Shown piece after piece: positions 6,871 through 14,765 of a DNA stretch of 14,878 nt (its first letter is position 1; each line of letters begins with the position of its first letter). The notes beneath the pieces were generated by a model, which had not been told where the DNA came from, searched no databases, and worked only from the letters and a program-made list of their open reading frames with translations. A program made the position numbers and the translations under genes. The stretch covers positions 1-14,878 of the forward strand of contig NZ_JACRWH010000054.1 of NCBI RefSeq assembly GCF_014306155.1, in the 5' to 3' direction. The DNA comes from Holdemanella hominis (GTDB taxonomy: Bacteria; Bacillota_I; Bacilli_A; Erysipelotrichales; Erysipelotrichaceae).

Positions 6871-8565
6871 TTAATCTAAAGTAGCTGTATCCATTGCTTG
6901 TGACCAGTTATGAATTGGACCTGTCTTCATATTCTTAACACGCTTGTTATATAAGTTGAAATTCTGGTTTCCATATAATGCTAAATATGGCAATAAATCA
7001 TTTTCCTTAATCATAACCTGTTTATAAAGCTCTGTTGATTTTGCTTCATCTGTTGTATACATTGCTTCATCCAATAATGAATCCAATTCACTATCTGATA
7101 GTCTTGCATAGTTATTTACATCCCCTGTTTTCAACATAGAATTTAAATCTGTATTAGCTACGCCTGTAAAACTCATCGCAAGACAACTCATTTCCCACTC
7201 ACCCAATGCACTATCATCACTTGTTTTTGACAATAATGAATTGAATTCTAGAATTGTCTGTTTTAAATCAACACCAATATCTTTGTATGTCTTTTCAATC
7301 ATAGGAATCAAAGTTTCCAATGAACTAGAACCTTCCGCAATCATGAAACGAATGCTTAATTTTTGACCATCTTTATAACGATAACCATCATCTGCCATTT
7401 CCCATCCAGCTTCATCTAAGATTTGATTTGCCTTATCTTCATTAAATTCATAAGTTTCAAGACCATCCAAAGCCTCTTCACCACGAATATAAGTGCCTAA
7501 ATTGGCGCTTGCTGGATTCGCATATACAGCTGGTACAAAGGCTAGTTTTTCTTTTTTTGCTTCCTTACTTGCTTTTTCCCAAGAGAAGAAACTATCGACA
7601 AAGCCTTGACGATCCGTCGCATAAGCTAAGGCTTTACGTACGGCTGGATCGGCTGTAGGACCTTGTGCACAGTTAAAGTAAACATAGCCTTCTGTCGCAC
7701 GTGGGTATGTATTAAATGTCAAATTGTCATCTAGACTAACTTGTCCAATTTTAGTTGGATCTGCATTCTCAGGTAAATAATCCACATTTCCTTTTTGAAG
7801 TTCATTTAACTCAGTTGAAGTACTGCAAACTTTGATAATAACCTTATCAATTGAATATTCTCCTTTTTTAGCTTTAAAGTTCTCGTTTCTTACAAAGCTA
7901 GCGCCGGTTGCCTTTGAATATTTATTCAATTTATAAGCCCCACTACCAATCGGATTGGAAGTATCTTTTTCAATCTTTGATATGTGTCCCTTCTTGTACT
8001 TATATTGTGTATCCGAGCAAATAGCACGAGTACCAAAAGTAGTTACCGCATCAATTCTTGGCTGTGTCATATGGAAAACAACCGTATAATCATCTGGTGT
8101 CTCAATTCCACTTAATTCTGTAGCATCCCCATCATGATATTCCTTATAACCTTCAATATTCTCTACATCACTCGAAAACCTTCCTGTATAGCTAGGATCT
8201 GCCAACACTGTAAATGTATATTTTACATCACTAGAAGTAAGCTTAGATCCATCGGAAAACTTAACACCTTTATTCAACTTAAAAGTAACCGTTTTTCCAT
8301 CATCACTAATTGTAGGAAGCTCCTTAGCCAAAACTGGCTGTAATTCTTCATTTTCATCATACTGAAGCATTGATTGATATATCAAGTTGATCGCATATGC
8401 ATCGTATGCACTTTCATAATACAGTGGTGAAAATACACCATTCATCTGCGCAGTAATTCCAACGGTCAAAACATTATTCGAATTATCACTTGACGCAGAT
8501 GAACATCCCACTAAGCTTGCAGCCATCATTGCTGCTAATCCTGACTTCATAATCTTATTGTTCAT
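6871..8565 (-). CDS. Oligopeptide-binding lipoprotein, SBP family 5 (OppA/DppA-like), orphan
   Basis: Extracellular lipoprotein of 564 aa, in the usual size range of peptide-binding proteins. The signal peptide ends in lipobox SLVGC (Cys21). The mature part has family-5 hallmarks: TVGITAQMNGVFSPLYYES near the N-terminus, TFKLNKGVKFSDGSKLTSSD, SDVKYTFTVLADP, NPIGSGAYKL and AVRKALAYATDRQGFVDSFF. No cognate permease or ATPase genes lie in the window, so it is an orphan that may feed an Opp/Dpp transporter elsewhere. It lies immediately downstream of pepF, which fits peptide capture followed by cytoplasmic digestion. It has its own promoter; no strong terminator separates it from pepF, so partial co-transcription is likely. 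Ligand is inferred as peptides; family 5 also includes nickel, haem and sugar binders. Confidence 0.92.
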   Translation of the reverse strand: MNNKIMKSGLAAMMAASLVGCSSASSDNSNNVLTVGITAQMNGVFSPLYYESAYDAYAINLIYQSMLQYDENEELQPVLAKELPTISDDGKTVTFKLNKGVKFSDGSKLTSSDVKYTFTVLADPSYTGRFSSDVENIEGYKEYHDGDATELSGIETPDDYTVVFHMTQPRIDAVTTFGTRAICSDTQYKYKKGHISKIEKDTSNPIGSGAYKLNKYSKATGASFVRNENFKAKKGEYSIDKVIIKVCSTSTELNELQKGNVDYLPENADPTKIGQVSLDDNLTFNTYPRATEGYVYFNCAQGPTADPAVRKALAYATDRQGFVDSFFSWEKASKEAKKEKLAFVPAVYANPASANLGTYIRGEEALDGLETYEFNEDKANQILDEAGWEMADDGYRYKDGQKLSIRFMIAEGSSSLETLIPMIEKTYKDIGVDLKQTILEFNSLLSKTSDDSALGEWEMSCLAMSFTGVANTDLNSMLKTGDVNNYARLSDSELDSLLDEAMYTTDEAKSTELYKQVMIKENDLLPYLALYGNQNFNLYNKRVKNMKTGPIHNWSQAMDTATLD

Positions 8566-8591
8566 TCACATCACCCTCTTAATTTAAAAAT

Positions 8592-8620
8592 ATGATACAT
8601 TTCTTTCATTTTCTTTGCAA
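8592..8620 (-). promoter_or_regulatory. Promoter of the peptide-binding protein gene
   Basis: Minus-strand TTGCAA (8615-8620), a 17-nt spacer and TATCAT (8592-8597). The start codon lies about 26 nt further on and is preceded by GAGGGTGA. The 77-nt gap to pepF holds only this promoter and a weak 5-bp hairpin. Confidence 0.7.
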
Positions 8621-8642
8621 GCTATTTTCAGTAAAATTTCAA

Positions 8643-10421
8643 TTATTTACAATTGATCAATTCATCAAACTCATCCACAAACTTATCAAACTGGCAAATC
8701 GCATCATGAATTGGTTGTGGACTTGTCATATCGACGCCTGCCATTTTTAATAAATCAATTGGAGACTTAGAACATCCACCCTTTAAGAAATTCAAATAAT
8801 TCTCAATATCTTCTGGATTGCCTTTTAATAGCTTTTGCGAAATGGCCATGGAAGCACAAAAACTTGTCGCATATTGATACAAATAGAAATTCATATATAA
8901 GTGTGGGATTTTTGCCCACTCTAAATCAATTGGCTCATCTACAATCACATCTTCACCATAATATAATGTATTTAAATCATGATTGATCTTATTCAATAAT
9001 TCAGCACTCAACGTATTATTTTTAGCCACTTCCTCATTGATCAACATTTCAAATTCTGCAAGCATAGCCTGGCGGTACATTGTTCCACGATATTGTTCCA
9101 ATAGATAATTAATCAAATAAGCACGCTCTTTTTTATCCGTAGTTCTTTCCAATAAATAATGCATCAACAAAGCTTCATTACATGTACTTGCGACTTCAGC
9201 CACAAAAATCTTATAATCGCTATTAATAAAAGGCTGATGTTTAAAAGACATATAAGAATGCATCGCATGACCCATTTCATGTGCCAAAGTAAATTCACTT
9301 CTTAATGTATCTGTATGATTTAATAAGACAAAAGGATGGCATGGCACACCACAAGAATAGGCGCCTGAACGCTTTCCTTCATTTTCATATACGTCGATCC
9401 ATCGTGAATTTAAACCTTTTTCATAAGCCTCTACATACTCTTGTCCTAATAAAGCTACGGAAGCTAACGCTTCTTTTTTTGCCATTTCAAAGGTAATTTT
9501 CTTATCAAATTCCTTAACTAAAGGAACATATAAATCATACATATTTAATTTATCTTTCTTTAAAGCCTTTTTACGAACCTTCATATATTTATGCAAAGGT
9601 GCAATATCCTTATGTATCTGCTTAATCAAATTCTTATACACACTTGACGGAACTCCATTTTTATTTGTACTTGCCTCCAATGATGTTGGATATCCTCTTA
9701 AATCCGATTCATATTTCAACATCTTACACTGTGAATTCAATAAAGAAGCCATCGTATTTTGAACCTTACCATAAGCTGCATACATATTTTCGAAAGCCGA
9801 CTTTCTTAATGTCTCATCTGCACTTTCTAAATAATCCACATAACTTCCTGATGTCAATGGTAGAACATTCCCCTTCGCATCTTTAACATCTTCAAACCTT
9901 GTATCCACATCATTCAAAATATAGAATGCTCTTTCACTACTAGAAAAAATATCTTGACACCCTGCTAACAATCCTTCTTTTTCCATAGACAAAGTATATG
10001 GCTTTAATCGATAAATATCTTGAATAAATCGTCTATATCTCTCTAATCCCGGTTCATTTTCGAAGTATGTTTCTACATCAGACAATTTTAAAAGCTCTAC
10101 TTCAAAAAAGGCTTGCTGAGAATGAATCTCTGTAATAACTACGTTTGCCTTTCCTTTTAAATCTTGATAAAAAGCATTTGAACCATCTTGATCACTTAAT
10201 AAAGATGTATAACAATCCAATGTATATAGTTTTTCATTTAATTCTTCATACCCTTTTAAATACGCATATAAACTAGATGCATTTGTTAGATGATCTTTAT
10301 ATTTCAATAATTCTTTTGATTGCGTCTTTGCTTTCTCTAATTCTTTATAAAACACATCTAGATTTGGATAGATATCTTCTATTTTCCATGTATTTTCAAT
10401 TAATTGTTCATTTCTTTTCAT
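8643..10421 (-). CDS. pepF: Oligoendopeptidase F (M3 family metallopeptidase)
   Basis: Cytoplasmic zinc endopeptidase of the M3B family that cleaves oligopeptides of roughly 7 to 17 residues, downstream of peptide uptake. Length is 592 aa, typical of PepF. The active site HEMGH is at about 381-385 inside EFTLAHEMGHAMHSYMS, with the third zinc ligand Glu at about 409 in FVAEVASTCNE. Other family segments include GAYSCGVPCHPFVLLNH and the C-terminal YQYATSFCASMAIS. I chose the ATG at 10421 because it sits 7 nt after AGAGG; an in-frame GTG two codons upstream would nearly touch the ribosome site. It has its own promoter, with a cre-like dyad, and is followed by the peptide-binding lipoprotein gene. 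Confidence 0.95.
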   Translation of the reverse strand: MKRNEQLIENTWKIEDIYPNLDVFYKELEKAKTQSKELLKYKDHLTNASSLYAYLKGYEELNEKLYTLDCYTSLLSDQDGSNAFYQDLKGKANVVITEIHSQQAFFEVELLKLSDVETYFENEPGLERYRRFIQDIYRLKPYTLSMEKEGLLAGCQDIFSSSERAFYILNDVDTRFEDVKDAKGNVLPLTSGSYVDYLESADETLRKSAFENMYAAYGKVQNTMASLLNSQCKMLKYESDLRGYPTSLEASTNKNGVPSSVYKNLIKQIHKDIAPLHKYMKVRKKALKKDKLNMYDLYVPLVKEFDKKITFEMAKKEALASVALLGQEYVEAYEKGLNSRWIDVYENEGKRSGAYSCGVPCHPFVLLNHTDTLRSEFTLAHEMGHAMHSYMSFKHQPFINSDYKIFVAEVASTCNEALLMHYLLERTTDKKERAYLINYLLEQYRGTMYRQAMLAEFEMLINEEVAKNNTLSAELLNKINHDLNTLYYGEDVIVDEPIDLEWAKIPHLYMNFYLYQYATSFCASMAISQKLLKGNPEDIENYLNFLKGGCSKSPIDLLKMAGVDMTSPQPIHDAICQFDKFVDEFDELINCK

Positions 10422-10445
10422 ATACACACCTCTTTTTTTACATTT

Positions 10446-10474
10446 AGTGTAATCTCTTACATTCTAAAAGTCAA
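10446..10474 (-). promoter_or_regulatory. Promoter of pepF
   Basis: Minus-strand TTGACT (10469-10474), 17-nt spacer, TACACT (10446-10451). The -35 box is fused to the T-tract of the preceding pcp terminator. Confidence 0.7.
10448..10461. promoter_or_regulatory. CcpA-like cre operator in the pepF promoter
   Basis: TGTAATCTCTTACA is a perfect dyad (TGTAA-N4-TTACA) and matches the catabolite-responsive element consensus TGWAANCGNTNWCA at all positions except the G of the central CG. It covers the -10 box and spacer, a placement that would repress transcription when a preferred sugar is present. Another dyad-binding repressor is possible. Confidence 0.5.
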
Positions 10475-10500
10475 AAAAAAGAAAAGAATAAATCTTTTCT
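10473..10500 (-). terminator. Terminator after pcp
   Basis: Stem AGAAAAGA/TCTTTTCT (8 bp, 10480-10487 with 10493-10500), 5-nt loop, then a run of T residues. It lies 1 nt from the pcp stop codon. Confidence 0.82.
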
Positions 10501-10501
10501 C

Positions 10502-11149
10502 TTAATGCGTTTCTCCAGAAACCACTTTAATATCCGTATCACTCTCTAACATAGCTTCTACAGATAATTCAATGGCTTTAGCAATATCTTTTAAATTCAT
10601 TCCAGGAGTTCCTGCTGGCTGATTTACTGTTTGTTCAGTGGCAAAAGGCACATGCATAAAGCCACCTTTTAAATCTTTAAATTCTGTATGACAATAATGC
10701 AATACAGAATACATTACATCGTTACAAACATAAGTTCCTGCTGTATAACTAACACTTGCAGGAATTCCATTTTCCTTCATTTTTTCAACCATTCTAAACA
10801 CAGGAAGCATTGTAAAATAAGCTTCTGGGCCATTTTCTACAACACTTGTCTGTAAAGGTTGATTGCCTTCATTATCGGCAATTCTCGCATTTCTAAAGTT
10901 AATACCCACCCATTCTGGTGTGACTTGACTTCTTCCTCCTGCTTGACCAATACACAATACAAAATTTGGCTGATTCTCTTGAATCGCTTCATAAACTGCA
11001 TCTGGCCCTTTTTGAAATACTGTAGGAATTTCTTTCTTAATAATTTTTGCCCCACCAATTTCATCCGGCAATAATTTAACAGCTTCATAAGCTGGATTGA
11101 TTTTTTCTCCTCCAAAAGGATCAAAACCTGTAATTAATACTTTTTTCAT
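10502..11149 (-). CDS. pcp: Pyroglutamyl-peptidase I (pyrrolidone-carboxylate peptidase)
   Basis: Cytoplasmic cysteine peptidase (C15 family) that removes N-terminal pyroglutamate (5-oxoproline) from peptides. The 215-aa length is standard. The N-terminal motif KVLITGFDPFGG is present, and so is the full catalytic triad: Glu79 in VTPEWVGIN, Cys142 in TYVCNDVMY and His166 in GGFMHVPF. The gene follows DUF979 with a 13-nt gap, and its AGGAG starts at the DUF979 stop codon, so the two are co-transcribed. The context (DUF969, DUF979, pcp) is a recurrent one, consistent with handling of pyroglutamate or its peptides. This gene appears intact although both transporter genes ahead of it are broken. 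Confidence 0.96.
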   Translation of the reverse strand: MKKVLITGFDPFGGEKINPAYEAVKLLPDEIGGAKIIKKEIPTVFQKGPDAVYEAIQENQPNFVLCIGQAGGRSQVTPEWVGINFRNARIADNEGNQPLQTSVVENGPEAYFTMLPVFRMVEKMKENGIPASVSYTAGTYVCNDVMYSVLHYCHTEFKDLKGGFMHVPFATEQTVNQPAGTPGMNLKDIAKAIELSVEAMLESDTDIKVVSGETH

Positions 11150-11162
11150 AACATTTCATCTC

Positions 11163-12115
11163 CTATGACATCATGATCATCATGACGATTTGTACCACTA
11201 ACATAATTACAGCAACAAGCACTTGTTTTTTAATGACACCATTTTTGTCTTTCATTTCTAAGATTGCAACAGGAACCATATTAAAGTTTACTGCCATTGG
11301 CGTACATAGTGTACCACAATATCCACAAGTTAATGCTAAAGATCCAATCACTACTGGATCTGCTCCATATTGAAGGACAAAAGGTGCCCCAATACCAACT
11401 GTCATTACGGTAATTGCCGCAAAAGCATTTCCCATGATCACGGTAAATACCGCCATGCCAATCGCATAAACAATAATTCCAATTGTAATGTTGCCTGCAG
11501 GAATAATATTCGATACTAATCCAGAAATTACATCTCCAACGCATGCAGCTGTAAATATGGCACCTAAAGCAGAAAGTAACATTGGAAGCATACTTAATGG
11601 TCCAACCACATCCATCATTCTACGACAATCTTTTAAGAAGACACTTGGTGTATTTGATTTTGAATAGATACGCAAAATAATCACGGCCACAAAAACACCT
11701 ACACTCATTCCAACTAGTGGTGAAATCTTAGTAAAGAATGCAGCTAATAGCGTAAATAAACCAATACATACTGCTGGAACAAATACTTTTGAGCCAATCT
11801 TCTTGTTGTTTTGTTCCATCTCTTCAAGAGTAGGTTCAGGCTCATTACCAGTGAAACTTTCTTAAAAATTGGAGGTAAAACCAAGATAATCAACAAAATA
11901 CCATCTACCAATGCTGGCAACCATTTACCTAGCACAAACATCAATCCTAAATCAAACCAGAAAATAAATGAACCAACATTATTTTTGTTTTCTTTATCTT
12001 TTAGATTTTTAAAAGCAACATACTTAGAAATCAATCCAATAATACAATACATGACTTCTAAAGGTTTATCTGAAAGTGTAACATCTACACGCGTATAAAA
12101 TCGAATTGGATTCAT
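11163..12115 (-). pseudogene. DUF979 membrane protein, frameshifted (probable 5-oxoproline transporter subunit)
   Basis: Hydrophobic membrane protein of the DUF979 family, interrupted by a one-base frameshift. The first part (12115 to about 11860) encodes MNPIRFYTRVDVTLSDKP through LVLPPIFKK; reading then leaves frame near AAGAAAG (11857-11863) and would end at 11744. The remainder, opening at TAA 11862-11864, continues with FTGNEPEPTLEEMEQ and about 200 further residues of transmembrane protein to the TAG at 11163. Adding one A to the AAGAAAG run restores a single protein of about 317 aa. An internal ATG at 11819 could start a 218-aa C-terminal piece, but it has no good ribosome site. The 5' end is sound: AGGAGGGAG precedes the ATG, which overlaps the DUF969 stop by 1 nt. 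As I recall, DUF969 and DUF979 are currently named as two subunits of a 5-oxoproline transporter. The lesion may be real or an assembly error. Confidence 0.85.
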
Positions 12116-12786
12116 TATTTAGTCTCCCTCCTAGATAATTGTTTATCTTTAATATAGTAATAAACAATCGCAACAGCTACGGCAATAATTGCCACTTGAA
12201 TTTGTACTTTCATTAAATCAACCAATTCAACATTGTAGCCTAAAACAGCTAATGTAGATTGTACTAAAATCATTCCACTTGTTCCTACAAACAAAACTTG
12301 TCCGAAGAATCATGCGATATTTTCCATACCACTTGCCATTCCTTTTAAGTTTTCTTCATACTTTTCACTGATCTTTTTATCATTTTTCTTAGCTGCAGCT
12401 GTAGCCATAGGTAACACAATAGGACGAACAAATCCGGCAACGCCACCAAAGCTTACATTAAATGCCGCAAAGACTAGACGGAATACACCATAAATCGCAA
12501 GAACAACACCGGCTGATGCATTTTTAAATTTCTTCATTAAATTAGATGCTGCTTGTTTTAAACCATTTCTTTCCAAAGTACCCGTAACTACCATAACCAT
12601 CACAAACACGCACATACTACGGTTAGCGACGAAGCTTGATCCAAGTGTTTCCAAGAAAGTAACTGGATTCATACCTGCAACAAGTGCAGTCACAATAGCG
12701 GCAATCATAATAATCAAAATCGAATCCAATTTTAATACAAATCCGATTACGACAATTAGAATACCTAACAGTTTCAATGATTCCAT
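12115..12786 (-). pseudogene. DUF969 membrane protein with in-frame TGA (probable 5-oxoproline transporter subunit)
   Basis: Integral membrane protein of the DUF969 family, 223 codons if read through. The first 158 residues start MESLKLLGILIVVIGFVLKL and include LERNGLKQAASNLMKKFKNA and FGGVAGFVRPIVLP. They end at an in-frame TGA (12310-12312) after GMENIA. The same frame stays open for 64 more codons, starting FFGQVLFVGTSG, with two hydrophobic stretches, and ends at the TAA that overlaps the DUF979 start (TAATG). The TGA is therefore internal, one base away from TGG, GGA, CGA or AGA sense codons. No other gene in the window has an in-frame TGA, so a nonsense mutation is more likely than recoding. 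The start codon has only a weak ribosome site. First gene of the DUF969-DUF979-pcp unit. Confidence 0.85.
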
Positions 12787-12834
12787 AGTCTTTCATTCTA
12801 TCTTTCATGTTTCTTACAGATTTTTACATCAGAA

Positions 12835-12862
12835 ATTATATCATGTTCCTCGCGAAAAACAA
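12835..12862 (-). promoter_or_regulatory. Promoter of the DUF969-DUF979-pcp unit
   Basis: Minus-strand TATAAT (12835-12840) preceded at 16 nt by TTGTTT (12857-12862), which lies in the T-tract of the dipeptidase terminator. The -10 is perfect, the -35 moderate. Transcription would begin near 12828, about 40 nt before the start codon. Confidence 0.65.
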
Positions 12863-12886
12863 AAAAATGGATCCAACGATCCATTT
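12858..12886 (-). terminator. Terminator after the M19 dipeptidase gene
   Basis: Perfect 9-bp stem AAATGGATC/GATCCATTT (12865-12873 with 12878-12886), 4-nt loop, T-rich tail. The first stem bases are part of the dipeptidase TAA stop codon. Confidence 0.9.
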
Positions 12887-13877
12887 ACAATACTGATTTA
12901 TAGACTCTTAATACATTCTTATAGAAGATTTTTTCCACTTCTTCTTGTGTAAGACCCGCCTTATATAAAGCTTCTTCTAATAAATTCATCATAGAAGCAT
13001 CTTCAATTTCTAAAGGACATGAAATCCCATCAAAATCTGTACCTAATCCAATGACATCAATTCCAGCTAAGTCTTTGATGTATAGAATATGTTTCACCAT
13101 ATCTTCTACACAACTCTTGTGATCAGTGCGATCCGCCAAGAAACTGCCACAGAAATTAAGTCCCATGACACCACCACGTTTTGCCAATTGAAGAATCATA
13201 TCATCACTCATATTACGGGCTACATTACATACACTTCTTGCGTTAGAATGTGATGCCACAAATGGTTTTGTCGTATATTTCAATACATCATAGAAACCTG
13301 CATCATTTAAGTGAGAAACATCAATGATCATGCCTAGTCTTTCCATTTCATTTACATATGAAATACCAAACTCTGTCAATCCTCTTTCTGTATCTACACT
13401 ACGCTTATAGTTAGGTTGATTCCCATTCATATCTTTCATAGAAAGGTTTGGATAACCAATTCCGTTCTCATAATTCCATGTTAGTGCAATCATTCTCACA
13501 CCCATGCGATAATAGTTTCTTAACATCGCTAAATCATTAAAGCAAACACCACCATCTTCTAAAGTTAATAAACTTGATATTTTTCCTTCTTTATCATTTT
13601 TTTCAATATCACTAAATTTATATACAGGTGCAATATAATCTGCATACTTATCTATTTGTGTACAATATTCATCATACAAACGCATTGTCTGTTGCTCAGG
13701 AATAGCTAGTTCTTTTTGATCTGTAAACAACGCAAAATTCTGTAATAAATAATTACCCTTTTTCATTTTTTTTAAATCAATCGACAAATCATTTGAAAAC
13801 AAACTTGCCTCTTTCCCTTTTAAATCACGACTCAATAATTCTAGAATCGTATCACAATGCATATCGACTACTCTCAT
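12885..13877 (-). CDS. M19 family (renal/membrane-type) dipeptidase
   Basis: Zinc dipeptidase of the amidohydrolase superfamily, 330 aa. The full set of metal ligands can be matched to the mammalian enzyme: His7 and Asp9 in DMHCDT, bridging Glu107 in LTLEDGG, His189 in IDVSHLN and His210 in VASHSNARS; Asp281 in GLGTDFDGI matches the catalytic Asp. There is no signal peptide, so it acts in the cytoplasm, hydrolysing dipeptides; the family also accepts D-residues at the C-terminal position. The gene follows the HAD phosphatase by 3 nt, with AAGGAG inside the end of that gene, so the two are co-transcribed. Its position beside the pcp unit suggests a role in peptide salvage, although a terminator separates them. 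Confidence 0.93.
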   Translation of the reverse strand: MRVVDMHCDTILELLSRDLKGKEASLFSNDLSIDLKKMKKGNYLLQNFALFTDQKELAIPEQQTMRLYDEYCTQIDKYADYIAPVYKFSDIEKNDKEGKISSLLTLEDGGVCFNDLAMLRNYYRMGVRMIALTWNYENGIGYPNLSMKDMNGNQPNYKRSVDTERGLTEFGISYVNEMERLGMIIDVSHLNDAGFYDVLKYTTKPFVASHSNARSVCNVARNMSDDMILQLAKRGGVMGLNFCGSFLADRTDHKSCVEDMVKHILYIKDLAGIDVIGLGTDFDGISCPLEIEDASMMNLLEEALYKAGLTQEEVEKIFYKNVLRVYKSVL

Positions 13878-13880
13878 ATT

Positions 13881-14687
13881 CTACAACTCCTTTAACCACT
13901 CTATACAGCCATCTTCATAACATGAAGGAACAATTTTTTTTGCGACTTTTTTACATGCTTCACAGCCATTTTCAAGAGTAACACCAAGACCAGATGCTTC
14001 TAATACAGGCGCATCACTTGAACCATCTCCGATGGAACTGACATCTTTCCAAGAGATTTCAAGATTCTTCAACAAGCGGTTCACACTATTTAACTTTTCA
14101 CAATCCTTATGAATAATGTCAATCATCGTATCTGTACTATGCACAACTTTTACATTACAATTTAATTCAATAATCGATTTCATTTCATCATAAATTGAAT
14201 CAATTCGTGATTTTGAATCCGATATAGACACTTTCCACACAGAACCCTTTAAATATTTTTCCATGTGATTCGTTAAAATGTAATCCACATCACAATTATG
14301 CATATCCAGTTCAAATCCATGTGTCATTTTATTTGCCACAAAATAATCGGATTGACTATATCCAACGCCTAAATTATGCTTTTGAGCATATTGCCAAATA
14401 AATGAAACATCGTTATTTGAGATAACATACTCAAACATCGTCTTTTTCATTTTCACATCAAAACAATGGGCTCCATTACAACTAATGACATATCCACCAA
14501 AATCTTGCATCAAAATCTGTTTAGACAATGGATACACACCTTGAAAGCATCGAGCTGAATTTAATATAACTAAGACATTTTTCTTTTCAACCTCAATCAA
14601 TGCTTCTTTAACAGCTTCATTTACATAGATTCCACTACTCGGATTCGTCAAAGATCCATCTAAATCACATACAATTGTCCTAACCAT
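13881..14687 (-). CDS. HAD-IIB (Cof-type) phosphatase
   Basis: Cytoplasmic Mg-dependent HAD-superfamily hydrolase of 268 aa with the large IIB cap. Motif I is CDLDGSLTN (nucleophile Asp8, acid/base Asp10), motif II is ILNSAR, the motif III Lys lies in IIHKDCEKLN, and motif IV is SIGDGSSDAPVLE. Motif IV normally reads GDGxND; here Ser replaces Asn but both Asp residues remain. Members dephosphorylate sugar phosphates, nucleotides or cofactors such as PLP and FMN; the substrate cannot be read here. First gene of a two-gene unit with the M19 dipeptidase. AAGGAAGTG precedes the ATG at 14687. Confidence 0.9.
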   Translation of the reverse strand: MVRTIVCDLDGSLTNPSSGIYVNEAVKEALIEVEKKNVLVILNSARCFQGVYPLSKQILMQDFGGYVISCNGAHCFDVKMKKTMFEYVISNNDVSFIWQYAQKHNLGVGYSQSDYFVANKMTHGFELDMHNCDVDYILTNHMEKYLKGSVWKVSISDSKSRIDSIYDEMKSIIELNCNVKVVHSTDTMIDIIHKDCEKLNSVNRLLKNLEISWKDVSSIGDGSSDAPVLEASGLGVTLENGCEACKKVAKKIVPSCYEDGCIEWLKEL

Positions 14688-14705
14688 ATAGCACTTCCTT
14701 TTACT

Positions 14706-14733
14706 TGTTTAATAGTAATACGAAACGCGTCAA
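14706..14733 (-). promoter_or_regulatory. Promoter of the HAD phosphatase-dipeptidase unit
   Basis: Minus-strand TTGACG (14728-14733), 16-nt spacer and TAAACA (14706-14711). The -35 box is fused to the T-tract of the terminator just upstream. The -10 box is weak. Confidence 0.5.
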
Positions 14734-14756
14734 AAAAAAAGACCCCGAAGGGTCTT
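14732..14756 (-). terminator. Terminator of the gene beyond the right edge
   Basis: Stem AAGACCC/GGGTCTT (7 bp) with a UUCG tetraloop and nine U residues on the minus strand. It implies a minus-strand gene ending shortly to the right, compatible with the open frame that stops at 14766. Confidence 0.92.
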
Positions 14757-14765
14757 AATGGATAT

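Noticed and set aside
10422..10427. GTG start for pepF two codons upstream
   Set aside because: The AGAGG ribosome site would be only 1 to 2 nt from the GTG, whereas it is 7 nt from the ATG at 10421.
11850..11866. Programmed -1 frameshift in DUF979
   Set aside because: The phase at AAGAAAG does not give an X XXY YYZ slippery heptamer, and slipping at the preceding TTT AAG would run into TAA. A one-base deletion is simpler.
12310..12312. UGA decoded as Trp, or as selenocysteine, in DUF969
   Set aside because: In an AT-rich genome that reads UGA as Trp, most Trp codons would be TGA; every other gene here uses TGG only. Selenocysteine has no precedent that I know of in this membrane family, and I see no obvious stem-loop of the right kind just downstream.
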